From the NCBI GenBank assembly GCA_964246015.1, contig CAXTPG010000009.1, positions 1-64,000 of the forward strand: a stretch of 64,000 bases of DNA, read 5' to 3'. Every line of letters begins with the position of its first letter. Within the stretch, counting starts at the first letter, position 1. This document shows positions 37,552 to 47,546 of the stretch, piece after piece. The notes under the pieces are model-generated. The model saw nothing but the letters and a program-made list of their open reading frames with translations. It did no database searches and had not been told where the DNA came from. A program made the position numbers and the translations under genes. The DNA comes from JBBROS01 sp964246015 (lineage in GTDB: Bacteria; Pseudomonadota; Alphaproteobacteria; Acetobacterales; Acetobacteraceae).

Positions 37552-40500
37552 CCACCGACACGCTGACGATCAACATGGACGACGGGGTCACCCCGGCGGC
37601 CAACACCGCCCGCGCCTCCCTCTCGCGCTTCACCGACCAGGCCACGAAGACGGCCGAGGTGATGTCAGTCACCGAAAGTAAGATCACCCGGGCGGGGTCC
37701 TCGATCGACGCGGTCACCCGCAAGATTGACGGGAACTTCGCCGCAACGGCAAAGCTTGAAGGCGTTCTGCGTCGCTACGAGGCGCAGGTCGCGGCCGTCA
37801 CGGCCCAGCACAATGCGGAAGGTGGTTCGGCCGAGCAGTTGGCCGAGAAGCTCCGCAGGCTCGGCGTCGTGCGCGATCAGGACATTGAGAAGGCGCGCGC
37901 CCAGGGCGCGGCGATCGAGCAGCGCTTCGAAGCCGCCGCGGCATCGACGCGTCGGCTGGGGACAGCGACCGGGGCCACGGCGGATCAGATGCGGCAACTG
38001 GCGCCGCAGATCAACGACGTCATCACGTCGCTGGCCGGCGGCGCCTCGCCCATCATGGTGCTGACGCAGCAGGGCGGGCAGATCACCCAGATCTTCGGTG
38101 GGGTGCGCGGGACGCTTGCGGCGGCGGCGGCGGCGCTGGGGCCGCTGGGGATTGCCGCGATCGCGGCCGGGGCGGCGCTTGCGACGATTGGCGGAATCGC
38201 CGAGGCGCAGTCGTCTCGCATGTCCAACCTGCGCCAGCAGCTGCGCGCCACGCACGACGACTATGCCGCCCTGGCGACGCAGGTGGACGCCACGGCCCGC
38301 CGCGTGGCCGCGAGCAGCACCTTGTCCCGGAGCGAAGCGACCGCGGCCGGCCAGACCGTCGCCAGCGCCAAGTACTTCGGGGCCAGTCCCGAGGAATTGG
38401 AGCGCCTCACCCGCCTGTCGGCCGACCTCGCCAAGGTGTGGAACGTCGATGTCGCGCAGGCGTCAGGCGTGTTGCGAAGCGCGATCGACAATCCTGCGGC
38501 CGCCGCGAGGAAGTTCGCGGAGGATGGTCTGCCGGGCTTCGACCTGGCCCTCGCCCGCTCGATCGACCTGATGCAGTCCAGCGGCCGGGGCGGCCAGGCG
38601 TTCCAGGTGGTGCTCGAAGGCTTGTCGAAGGCGAGCGCCGGGGCTTCCAGGGACGTCAGCCCGCTGACGAAGGCGGTGCACGACCTCGAACAAACCTTCT
38701 ACGGCGCCCGCGATGGCGGAAAGTCGCTGGCGGATAACCTGGGCGGGTTCCTCAACAAGCAGCTCGCCTACGTCGTAATCGGCTTCACCGACGTCGTGCG
38801 CTGGATCGAGAAGGCGGGATCAACGGCCGCAGAGTGGATCGAGAGGGCGCAAAAGGGAATCGCCTCCCTGCCAAACTCGCAGGAATCGGAGCAGGCCCGC
38901 TCGCGGGCCAATGCGACGTCCTTGCAGCGGTCTCAACCGACTGGCGGAAATGCTGCGACGACGCCGGATGCGACCGGCCGCGAAGCGCTCCTGGGCCCCC
39001 CCATCGCAGGGCGAAGCGAGCGGGCCGTCGGCATCTTCCAGGTTTTGCCTTCGACGGCGCGGGGCTACGGGTTGGATCCATACGTTCAAGATCAGAACAT
39101 CGTTGCCGGATTGCGCACGTTCCAGGATTTCTCACGGCAAGCGGGCACGGTCGATGGAGGGCTGGCGCGGTACGGTGGCTACGGTAACGAAGTGGCGCGT
39201 GCTCAAGGCTACATTGGGCGGGTTGCCGCCGCCGACGTAAGCAAGCTCCCCGCCGATCTTGCAGGCCAAATCGAATTCTGGGGCCAGACCCTCGGAATGT
39301 CGCCCGAGATGATCGCCGTGGGCAAGCGGATCGCCGTAGTCGAGAGCGGCGGCCGCCAATACGCCAGCGCAGGGACCACGGCGGCGCCGCCGGTGTCGGT
39401 TTCTCGCGGCGGCTTTGATCAGGCCAGTATCGCGCCGCTGGGAACCACCCCAAACGACATCTTCAGGGCCGGCCTCAGTCCGACCGATCGCGAATCCATC
39501 GACACTGCCCAGCGGCTGAACGAGCAGTTGGGCCTGCTGGTCGACAGGCGGGCGAAGCTCATTGCCGACAGGGCGGGCGTCGAGAAGGCGTTGCGCATAC
39601 CGAACCAGGCACCGGAGGAGTACGAGCGGCTTCGGGCCAGCGCACAATCCCTCACCGGCCAGATCAACGACACCATCACCGAGCAGGCCAAGCTGGCTCG
39701 CGCCTCGGCAGACGCCGTGGCTCCGCTGGAGGCCGAAGCGGGCGCGGCGCGCGAGTTGGCCAAGATCCGCCAGCAGTTCGTCGAAGCTTCCCGTTCAAGC
39801 GGCCAGCCGATCGATCAGGCCGCCCTCTACACGGCCCAGGCCAACAAGCTGCGCGAGCTGGGCACGGCCTTCGACGACAACGTGAAGTCGATCCAGCGGG
39901 ATGCCGAGGCAAACGAGCGGATCGCCAGTACGCTCGACGGGAGCGCCGCGAGCTTCCTCGCCGCCACCAACCGGGAGAAGGCCCTCGCCGACGCCAGGAC
40001 CGCCTACCTGGCCGGCCCCGACCGGGAAGCGGCGATCGAGCGCGAGACGAAGGCGCTGAACCGGCAGACGGCCAGCGTCGCGGACCGCGCTTCCGTCCAG
40101 AAATCCTTCGACCAGCGGGACCAGTTGCAGATTTTGCAGTTGGAAACCGCCTCGCTCGGCCTCAACGAGGATGCGCGGAACAAGGATATCGCGCTCCTCA
40201 AGGCCAAGCAGGACCTGTTGCGGCAGGGCGCGAACCTGGAGAGCGCCGCTTCCCAGGCGAGCCTAGCCAACGTCGCGGCGATCGCCGATGCGACCACCGC
40301 CCTAAACCAGCAGAAGGCCTCCCTGGCCGAGCTGTCGAGCTTCTTCGACAACACGTTCAACACCATCGGCAACGCCATTACCTCGGCCTTCGCGACGGGG
40401 GAGATCAGCGCCATCAAATTCGGCGACATCGCGAAGTCGGTCGCGTCGGCGATCACCGCGGAGTTCGTGAAGCTCGCGCTGCTGAACCCGCTCAAGAATG

Positions 40501-43500
40501 CCTTGTTCGGCAAGACCGACCCGACCCTGTCGAGCGTCGGCGGTGTGCTGGGCGACCTCTTCGGCAGCAGCTCGTCGATCAGCACAAGCGACCCGGCGTC
40601 GTTCGTCGTGGGCGGCGCGGTCGCCGGGGCCGCGGGGCTTGTCTACAACAGCGAGGGGTTCGAGACCGACCCGAGCGGCCTGGACGCTGAAGACAAGAAA
40701 CTGGCCGGAAAGGTCGGCAAGTTCGGCGCTGACGGCAGCGTCAGCTTCACGGATACAGCCCAGAAAGGCTTGTCCGGGCTAAGCACCCTCAACTTCCTTT
40801 CGGGCGGCAAGCTGCTGGAGGGGGCGAAGACCTTCGTGCTCGATGCGGTCGGTTTCACCCCTGGCCAGTCTATTGGGTCCTGGGTTTCGTCTCTGATCGG
40901 CGAAACCACCGCGACCACCGCGACGGCGTCGACGGGCGTCGGCGTCGGGGTGTTGAGCGAAGGGCTGGCCGACGCGGCGACGGCGGCGGGTGGCGCTGCG
41001 GCAGCCGGTGGGGTGGGCGCCAGCACGGGCGCGATCGGTGCAGCCGTGCAGACCATCGCCGAAGCCCTGCCCTACATCGGCGCCGCCATTGCAGTGATCA
41101 CAGACCTGGCAACGGGCAACTTGCGCGGTGCGGCGATCGTCGCCGGCGCGGCCCTGGCGGGTGCGGCGATCGGAACATGGGTGTTCCCGGGCATCGGGAC
41201 GGCGGCGGGCGCGGCAATCGGGGCCGTGGTGGGTGGATTTGTAGACGCATTCTTCCCGCAGCACCCGAAGAACCCCTACCAGGACACCCAGGTCGATATC
41301 GTCGGCGGTCGGATCGTCGCCGGCCGACAGGTGAGCCAGATCGAGACGACGGATGCCGCATCCGCATCCGTCACGCAGTTCGGCGAGCAGCTCGGCACCT
41401 ACCTCGACAAGGTCGGCGTCCGGATCACGAACGCGGACGGCTTGCTCGGCCACGTTGGCCAGAACATCACCGGCCTTGAGCAGTTCGACAGCGTCGCCAA
41501 GCTGTTCGACCGGCTCCGCTTCGACCGGGACCCCAACGACACCACGAACTTCGGCATCGCGAAGGGTGCCGTGGCCGGGCGTCAGTTCGCAGACATCGGG
41601 GCGCTGAACGCCGCCCTGTTCCAGGCCGCCAAGTTCGCGGACGGCATGGACCAGCTCGGCATCAAGCTCGCCGCCGTCGGCTCCGATCTCACCAACATCA
41701 GCATCGCGAGCGTCAGCCTCACCGGCGCGCTCAACGAGCAGGCCGGCGTGGCCGTGAACGCCGACGGCACCATCGCCGACGCGGCCTTCATCAACGACGT
41801 CCGCGACCCCGCGACCGACAAGCCCGACCTGCTCCGCGTCGCCTTGTCGCACGCGCTCGTAGGCCAGGTCTTCGCCAACGTCGACGCCCTCAGCGCCGAG
41901 ATCGACAAGGCCAACACCTTCGTCAACGGCACCCTGCCGGGCATGCTCAACCCCGTCGTCGACACCACCAGCAGCATCGTGGAGGCCGTTGCCAAGACCA
42001 CCGCCAGCTACGGCGACGCCATCAACCAGGCCGCCGCCTACGGCCTGGAGACGGACAAGCTGGCGGCGGCGCAGCAGAAGGCCGTCGACATGATCCGCGC
42101 CCCCGGCCTCACCGCCATCGCCGCCGCCAACGAAGCCCTCGCCGTCCGCCTCGCCGCCAGCGCGGGGGGCGCGCAGGCCGCCGCCGCCAAGAGCCTGGCC
42201 GACTTCGACGCGGGCGTCGCCGGCCAGCGCGATCAGCTCAAGAAGCTCTGGACCGACACCTATGACGACATCACGCTCACCAGCCACGACTACCTCGAAA
42301 GCATGAACCAGCTTGAGCGGACGATGGGCGCCGAGCGCGTGGCCCTGGCCCGCCAGGTCCAGGTGCAGCAGCGGCAGGCCCTGCTCTCCCTGCAGCAGAC
42401 CGTCACGGGCGTGGGCGCCCGCGATCTCCGCCTCCGGGGGAACAACCAGGGCGCCGATCTGGCTGAGTTCGACGCCAAGGCCGCCAGCGAGCGCCTTTCC
42501 TACCAGGAAGCCTACGTCGCTACCTTCGGGACCGCCTATCTGGCCACGGCGGACTATCAGGAGCGCATGACCCAGCTCGAACGGGTGCAGCAGGGCGAGC
42601 GCGCCGCGATCGTGAAGAAGTACGGCGATCAAGCCACGGCCGACGTGAAGCAGGCGGCCGACGCGCAGGCCCAGGCCGCCAAGGAGGCGGCGGACGCGCA
42701 GAAGCAGGCCGCGGAAGCCGCCATGCAGGCGGCGCGTGCCACGGCGGACCTGCGCGTCCGCCTCCTGTCGGCCGTCGGCGAGACGGCGCTGGCCGAGCAG
42801 TACCGCACCAACCTGCAGAACGCGGAAACCAGGCGGGGATTGAACAGCGGCGACGTGCTGCTGTTCGACCTGACCGTGGCGATGGAGGCCGCCGCCGCGG
42901 CGACGAAGTCGGCGTCCGAAATGTTGACCGAGGCCCTCTCGAAGCAGACCGCCGCCCTCCAGCAGCAGATGGGCGAGCTGCGCAGCAACACCGACGCCCT
43001 GAAGTCCGGGGTCGCCGGGCTGCTGGACTTCAATCGGTCGCTCGCAACGTCGGCCGCCTCGCCCCTCAGCCCCGCGCAGCGCCTCGCCGCCGCCAAGGAG
43101 GCGATGACGGCGGACCTGCGGATCGTGGCCGACCCCAGCAAGGACCAGGCGGCCCGGGCCCAGGCCGCGCAGCAGCTGCAGGCGGACGCGCAGACTCGGC
43201 TGCAGGCGGCCGAAGCCTATTTCGGCAAGGCGACCCCGGGCTACGCGGCGGAGTACGGCGCGACACGGGATGGCGTCGACGCCGCCGCCTCGTTCCTCGC
43301 TTCGAGCCAGAGCGTGGGCGAGCGCTCGCTGCTGGTCCTCCGCGCCCAGCTCCAGCTCACCCAATCCTATGCGGACCAGGCCGCCGCGCAGAGCGTCGCG
43401 CAGCGGGACCTGGCGGCGCAGGGCGTCGCCGCCGCCCGCGAGAACCTGACGCAGGCGCTGTCCCTGGCCGATCGCCAGATCGGGATCGACGTAATTTCGG

Positions 43501-44813
43501 CCCAGACGCAGTTGCAGCAGGCGCTCGCCCTGTCGGACCAGCAGGTCGACGCGACCGGCCGGACGGCCGAGGAGACGCAGGCCCTGCGCCAGCAGCAGGT
43601 CGAGGCGGCGCAGGCGGCCCTCGCCCAGCAGCTGCGGCTCGCCGATCAGCAATACCAGGTCGACGACTTCGGCAACGCCCTCTTGGGCAAAAACAAGGAC
43701 ACGGTCTACGAGACGGCGCAGCGGCAGCTCAAGGCCTCGCTCGATGCGGCGGACGCGCAGCGCGCGGTGCAGGAGAAGAACACCGCCATCATCACCGCCC
43801 AGAACGGGGACCTGCTGACGGTCGACAAGCAGGGCAACCTGATCCTCGAGGCGACCGGCGCGCAGATGCTGGCGGCGACGCAGGCCGGCACGGCGCAGAC
43901 CGCCGCCCTGGGGACGGCGCTGGCGACCGGGTTCGATGCGATGATCGCGGCCGTGCTCAGCGCCCAGGCGACGCAGCAGTCGATCGCGGACCAGCTCGCC
44001 CTGCAGGTCGCGGAAAGCAAGCGCGCCGCCCAGGCCGCCGCCGACACCGCATCGGCGCAGGCGGCGGCAGCGCTCTCGGCCGAGCAGGCGCGATCCGAGG
44101 CCGCCCGCCAGGTCGCCGCCGAGGCGCAGTTCCGTGCGAGCCAGAAGGACGCGACCCTCGCCCTGGCGCGTCAGATCGACGCGTTCTTCAACAACGTCGG
44201 CCCGCCCCCCGCGGCCGCCCCCGGCTGGTCGGCGCCCGATGCGGCGCACGTCAACCAGGACTACACGGGCCAGCTCACCATTCAGTCCCGCTACATCGAG
44301 GAACTCGGCCGGATGGCCAGCGGGTCCGAGATCGACTACTGGTTCGGCCAGATTTCGCAGGGCCTGGCCACCTTCGTGGACCTGGCCAACTGGACGCGCT
44401 CCACCTCCGAGGCCGTCGCCTACCGCGCCAGCAAGGGTCTGCAGGCCGGCGGCTGGGTCGGCAACGGCCAATGGGACCGGGACAGCGTGGTGGCGGCCTA
44501 TGCGGGCGGCGGCAGCATCGCCCTGGCCGGCGGCGAATACGTCGTCACCGCCCCCCAGGCTGCCCGCTACGGCGACGTCCTGCCTTCGATCAACGCCGGC
44601 ACCTACCGGGCCGCGAACGACACCGGCATGGCGGCCGAACTCCGGGCGCTTCGCGTCCAGGTGGCGCAGCTCGTCGCGGGCCAGCAGCGGCAGACGCAGG
44701 TGACGGCCGCCGGTGCCGTCGAGGTCGCCGGCGCCGTCCGCGAGCGGCGTGGCGCCGAAATCGACGCCGACAGCCGGCAGCTCATGGCGGCGCAGCGGGG
44801 GGCCGCGCGATGA
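37548..44813 (+). CDS. Tape measure protein with transglycosylase-like domain
   Basis: A 2421-residue protein; start at the ATG of MTTDTLTINMDDGVTPAANT in the ATGA overlap. Long helical, Ala/Gln-rich coiled coils, TMP-type EIADAA..-like repeats, and a hydrophobic central stretch (AAIVAGAALAGAAIGTWVFP) that may insert in the host membrane. At ~480-560 a lytic transglycosylase-like segment: SERAVGIFQVLPSTARGYGL and GGLARYGGYGNEVARAQGYI. By the usual ~0.15 nm per residue, the tail should be around 360 nm. Confidence 0.93.
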   Translation: MTTDTLTINMDDGVTPAANTARASLSRFTDQATKTAEVMSVTESKITRAGSSIDAVTRKIDGNFAATAKLEGVLRRYEAQVAAVTAQHNAEGGSAEQLAEKLRRLGVVRDQDIEKARAQGAAIEQRFEAAAASTRRLGTATGATADQMRQLAPQINDVITSLAGGASPIMVLTQQGGQITQIFGGVRGTLAAAAAALGPLGIAAIAAGAALATIGGIAEAQSSRMSNLRQQLRATHDDYAALATQVDATARRVAASSTLSRSEATAAGQTVASAKYFGASPEELERLTRLSADLAKVWNVDVAQASGVLRSAIDNPAAAARKFAEDGLPGFDLALARSIDLMQSSGRGGQAFQVVLEGLSKASAGASRDVSPLTKAVHDLEQTFYGARDGGKSLADNLGGFLNKQLAYVVIGFTDVVRWIEKAGSTAAEWIERAQKGIASLPNSQESEQARSRANATSLQRSQPTGGNAATTPDATGREALLGPPIAGRSERAVGIFQVLPSTARGYGLDPYVQDQNIVAGLRTFQDFSRQAGTVDGGLARYGGYGNEVARAQGYIGRVAAADVSKLPADLAGQIEFWGQTLGMSPEMIAVGKRIAVVESGGRQYASAGTTAAPPVSVSRGGFDQASIAPLGTTPNDIFRAGLSPTDRESIDTAQRLNEQLGLLVDRRAKLIADRAGVEKALRIPNQAPEEYERLRASAQSLTGQINDTITEQAKLARASADAVAPLEAEAGAARELAKIRQQFVEASRSSGQPIDQAALYTAQANKLRELGTAFDDNVKSIQRDAEANERIASTLDGSAASFLAATNREKALADARTAYLAGPDREAAIERETKALNRQTASVADRASVQKSFDQRDQLQILQLETASLGLNEDARNKDIALLKAKQDLLRQGANLESAASQASLANVAAIADATTALNQQKASLAELSSFFDNTFNTIGNAITSAFATGEISAIKFGDIAKSVASAITAEFVKLALLNPLKNALFGKTDPTLSSVGGVLGDLFGSSSSISTSDPASFVVGGAVAGAAGLVYNSEGFETDPSGLDAEDKKLAGKVGKFGADGSVSFTDTAQKGLSGLSTLNFLSGGKLLEGAKTFVLDAVGFTPGQSIGSWVSSLIGETTATTATASTGVGVGVLSEGLADAATAAGGAAAAGGVGASTGAIGAAVQTIAEALPYIGAAIAVITDLATGNLRGAAIVAGAALAGAAIGTWVFPGIGTAAGAAIGAVVGGFVDAFFPQHPKNPYQDTQVDIVGGRIVAGRQVSQIETTDAASASVTQFGEQLGTYLDKVGVRITNADGLLGHVGQNITGLEQFDSVAKLFDRLRFDRDPNDTTNFGIAKGAVAGRQFADIGALNAALFQAAKFADGMDQLGIKLAAVGSDLTNISIASVSLTGALNEQAGVAVNADGTIADAAFINDVRDPATDKPDLLRVALSHALVGQVFANVDALSAEIDKANTFVNGTLPGMLNPVVDTTSSIVEAVAKTTASYGDAINQAAAYGLETDKLAAAQQKAVDMIRAPGLTAIAAANEALAVRLAASAGGAQAAAAKSLADFDAGVAGQRDQLKKLWTDTYDDITLTSHDYLESMNQLERTMGAERVALARQVQVQQRQALLSLQQTVTGVGARDLRLRGNNQGADLAEFDAKAASERLSYQEAYVATFGTAYLATADYQERMTQLERVQQGERAAIVKKYGDQATADVKQAADAQAQAAKEAADAQKQAAEAAMQAARATADLRVRLLSAVGETALAEQYRTNLQNAETRRGLNSGDVLLFDLTVAMEAAAAATKSASEMLTEALSKQTAALQQQMGELRSNTDALKSGVAGLLDFNRSLATSAASPLSPAQRLAAAKEAMTADLRIVADPSKDQAARAQAAQQLQADAQTRLQAAEAYFGKATPGYAAEYGATRDGVDAAASFLASSQSVGERSLLVLRAQLQLTQSYADQAAAQSVAQRDLAAQGVAAARENLTQALSLADRQIGIDVISAQTQLQQALALSDQQVDATGRTAEETQALRQQQVEAAQAALAQQLRLADQQYQVDDFGNALLGKNKDTVYETAQRQLKASLDAADAQRAVQEKNTAIITAQNGDLLTVDKQGNLILEATGAQMLAATQAGTAQTAALGTALATGFDAMIAAVLSAQATQQSIADQLALQVAESKRAAQAAADTASAQAAAALSAEQARSEAARQVAAEAQFRASQKDATLALARQIDAFFNNVGPPPAAAPGWSAPDAAHVNQDYTGQLTIQSRYIEELGRMASGSEIDYWFGQISQGLATFVDLANWTRSTSEAVAYRASKGLQAGGWVGNGQWDRDSVVAAYAGGGSIALAGGEYVVTAPQAARYGDVLPSINAGTYRAANDTGMAAELRALRVQVAQLVAGQQRQTQVTAAGAVEVAGAVRERRGAEIDADSRQLMAAQRGAAR

Positions 44814-46342
44814 TCATCTACCTCGTCGAGTTCAGCGCCTCCACCTGCGCGTCGCCGCTGCAGGATTTCGGCTTCTCCAGCGGCAACGGCTATGTCCCGC
44901 CACCGGTGGGAATTCTGACGGTCTCATGGTACGAGCCGCGCGTGCTCAACCCCGGCACGTTCGAGCGCCATCTGTGGCAGCCCGAGCGCATCAGCGGCGG
45001 CGGCGGCACGGTCGGCACCATCGAGCTCGCCAACGCGGATGGCGCGCTGGACGCCCTCTTCGACCTGCAATGCGACGGACAGGTGGTGACCGTATCTCGC
45101 GGCGACGACGCCGCTGCGCGACCCAGCTTCCAGACCGTTTTTACGGGCACCATCAAGGCGTTCTCCTGGACGTCCACCACGCTCCGGATCGGCTTGCACG
45201 ACCGCGCCGCCGACTTCGCCGAACTGCCCATGGTCGTGCCGCGCTATGGCGGCACGAACGCCCTGCCGGCCGGCGTCGACGGCGTCGAGGGCGATCTCAA
45301 GGGCCGTCGGCGCCCGCTGTTGCTCGGGCGGGCGGAGAACTTCGCCCCACCCAAGGTCAACACCTCAAAGCTGGTGTTCGAGCTGTCCTACAAGCCGATC
45401 GCCGCGGTGCTGGCGGTCTGGGAGGGCGGCGTGGCGATCACGGCCGGCTCGGACCGATCGAGCCTGGCGACGCTGCTCTCGACGGCGCCGGCGGCGGCCA
45501 CATACGATTGGTATCTCGGCACCGCCGGCACCGACGGCGCCTACATCCGCCTCGGCTCCTCGCCGGGCTCCAACGCCATCACCGTCCACGCGCAGGAGGG
45601 CGCGACGGCCGCCGACCGCACTGTGGCGCAGCTGCTCATGCGCGGCCTCGGCCTGTCCGGTCTCGGTGGCTTCGATGCGGTCAATGCGGCCGAGTCCGGC
45701 TACTGGTGCGGCACCGATGACGTGACCAAGGGCCAGGTCGCCGACGCGCTCTGCATCGGCGTAGGCGCGAGCCTCACGCCGGACCGCTCGGGCGTGTTTG
45801 TCTTGCAGCGCCTTGACGATCCGGCCGGCGCGACGCCGGTGCGGGCGATCGGCCTCACCGACGTTCTGGGGGAGAGTTTCGACCTGCGCACCACCGCCGA
45901 TTTCGGCGGGCAACCGCCCTATCAGATCGAGCTGGCCTACGCGCGCAACTGGACGGTGCAGCAGGCGAGCGCGCTGCAGGGGTCGGTGAGCGAGGACCGC
46001 AAGGCCTGGCTGGCGCTCGAATACCGCAAGGTGACATCCATCCGGACCGCCCATGGCGGCTCGACGGCCCCGCCCGTCGCGTTGACGACGCTGCTGCTAG
46101 ACCCGGCGGCGGCGCAGGCGGAGGCGGACCGCGTGCGCGCGCTGTTCAACCCGCCGGCAATCCGCCGTCGCTATTACGTCCAGGCGCCGGTGTCCGTCGC
46201 CACGGCTGACGGCCTGGATCCCGGTGACGTCCTGCTCCTGACGCTGCCACGCTTTGGTTTCGACACGGGGCGGCCAATGGTTCTGACGGGCATGCTCGAA
46301 AATCACGCCGCCGGGCGGGTCACGCTCTATCTGTGGGGTTGA
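44810..46342 (+). CDS. Tail tip / baseplate hub-like protein
   Basis: A 510-residue protein, ATG overlapping the tape-measure stop. Beta-rich: MIIYLVEFSASTCASPLQDF, GTVGTIELANADGALDALFD, KGRRRPLLLGRAENFAPPKV. The IELANADGALD segment is typical of phage distal tail proteins that count repeated loops around the hub. Assigned by position after the tape measure and by composition; the exact family is not certain. Confidence 0.65.
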   Translation: MIIYLVEFSASTCASPLQDFGFSSGNGYVPPPVGILTVSWYEPRVLNPGTFERHLWQPERISGGGGTVGTIELANADGALDALFDLQCDGQVVTVSRGDDAAARPSFQTVFTGTIKAFSWTSTTLRIGLHDRAADFAELPMVVPRYGGTNALPAGVDGVEGDLKGRRRPLLLGRAENFAPPKVNTSKLVFELSYKPIAAVLAVWEGGVAITAGSDRSSLATLLSTAPAAATYDWYLGTAGTDGAYIRLGSSPGSNAITVHAQEGATAADRTVAQLLMRGLGLSGLGGFDAVNAAESGYWCGTDDVTKGQVADALCIGVGASLTPDRSGVFVLQRLDDPAGATPVRAIGLTDVLGESFDLRTTADFGGQPPYQIELAYARNWTVQQASALQGSVSEDRKAWLALEYRKVTSIRTAHGGSTAPPVALTTLLLDPAAAQAEADRVRALFNPPAIRRRYYVQAPVSVATADGLDPGDVLLLTLPRFGFDTGRPMVLTGMLENHAAGRVTLYLWG

Positions 46343-46343
46343 G

Positions 46344-47153
46344 ATGGGAAATCTCGTGATCGGCGCGCCGGATTGGGTGATCGGGTCCGGCGCCGGCGTC
46401 GCCTCGGGCAGTTGGTCGTCATCCTATCCGGTGTCGAACCTGCTGAACCCCTCGTTTGCGAGCGTCGCAAGATCGGCGAACGCGACGACCGCCGCCACCA
46501 CCTTTCAGTTCGACTTCGGCCGGAACCACACGATGCGCGTGTTCGCGGTTCCGCGGCACAATCTCACCCAGGCTGGGAAGTTCCGGTTCGCGACCTTCAA
46601 CAGCACCCCGACGACGACGCTCGACACCGGCTGGATCAACGCGTTTCCGGTCACGATCCCCGCCGACGACGTCGGCCTCTACCCGATGCCGCTGGTCTTC
46701 CTGACGTCCACCCCGATCGCGGTCCGCTACCTCTCCGTCCTGTTCGACGATACCGCCAATCCGGCCGGCTACATCGAGCTGCCGCGGGTCGTTGCGGCCG
46801 GGGGGTGGTTCCCGACCAGGAACGCGGCCTACGGCGCCTCGCTGGGGTTCGAGGATGCCAGCGTGGTGCAGCAGGGTCTGGGCGGAGCCGAGTATTTCGA
46901 CGTGCGCCCCAAGCGCAGGGTGGCGCGCATTTCGCTCCCCAGCCTGCCTGACGCGGAGGCGATCTCCAGCGGCCTCGATCTGCAGGCGCGCCTCGGCACG
47001 ACCAGCCAGCTGTTCTACATCGCCGATCCCGACGACGCCGCGAACCGCCACCGCCGGTGCTTCCTGGCTCGGATGCGGACGCTGTCGCCGCTCGAAAGCG
47101 CCGTTTTCGGGCGGACGTCGCAGACGATCGAGCTGTCCGAAGTCATCGCCTAA
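46344..47153 (+). CDS. Tail tip protein with discoidin-like fold
   Basis: A 269-residue product. GSWSSSYPVSNLLNPSFASV, then TFQFDFGRNHTMRVFAVPRH and VRYLSVLFDDTANPAGYIEL follow an F5/8 (discoidin-like) jelly-roll pattern often used for carbohydrate binding, and it ends with SQTIELSEVIA. Likely part of the adsorption apparatus. Confidence 0.6.
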   Translation: MGNLVIGAPDWVIGSGAGVASGSWSSSYPVSNLLNPSFASVARSANATTAATTFQFDFGRNHTMRVFAVPRHNLTQAGKFRFATFNSTPTTTLDTGWINAFPVTIPADDVGLYPMPLVFLTSTPIAVRYLSVLFDDTANPAGYIELPRVVAAGGWFPTRNAAYGASLGFEDASVVQQGLGGAEYFDVRPKRRVARISLPSLPDAEAISSGLDLQARLGTTSQLFYIADPDDAANRHRRCFLARMRTLSPLESAVFGRTSQTIELSEVIA

Positions 47154-47174
47154 CCCCCACCGGAGACGATTGCC

Positions 47175-47546
47175 ATGACCCTGCTGCGCGCCGCCCTGGC
47201 GCTGCTGTTGCTCGCGCACGCCCCGGCCTGGGGCCAGGCGCGCCCGCCTCTCGGCGGCAACGTCGCCATCCCCTCGACGCCCGGAACCCTGATCCCCTTC
47301 GCGGCCGCCACCCTGGCCGTCCGCTACCAGGTGCAGGGGACCGGATATGCCTGCGTCTCCTGGGTCACGGCCTCAATCTCGATCAGCGGGAGCGGCGGCG
47401 CGTCGAAATGCGCCGGCGCCGGCGCGTTCCTGGTCGGGGCCAGCTCCGTCGACGCCAGGCTGCAGAACCCGCAACCGGGCACGCCGCTCGTCGGCGTCGC
47501 GGCCGCGGGCGCCGACCTGGTCATCGTCTGGGAGGCGATCCAGTGA
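47175..47546 (+). CDS. Exported small protein in tail module
   Basis: A 123-residue product. MTLLRAALALLLLAHAPAWG is a clear Sec signal peptide with cleavage near AWGQA. The mature part is beta-rich (VRYQVQGTGYACVSWVTASI) with two cysteines. A signal peptide is unusual for a virion component. Possibly a periplasmic cargo protein or a fibre chaperone. Overlaps the next gene by TGATG. Confidence 0.6.
   Translation: MTLLRAALALLLLAHAPAWGQARPPLGGNVAIPSTPGTLIPFAAATLAVRYQVQGTGYACVSWVTASISISGSGGASKCAGAGAFLVGASSVDARLQNPQPGTPLVGVAAAGADLVIVWEAIQ

Noticed and set aside
40779..44471. A 1230-codon antisense open frame across the tape measure gene
   Set aside because: Gly/Arg/Leu-rich shadow caused by high GC; the plus strand has a convincing tape measure protein.
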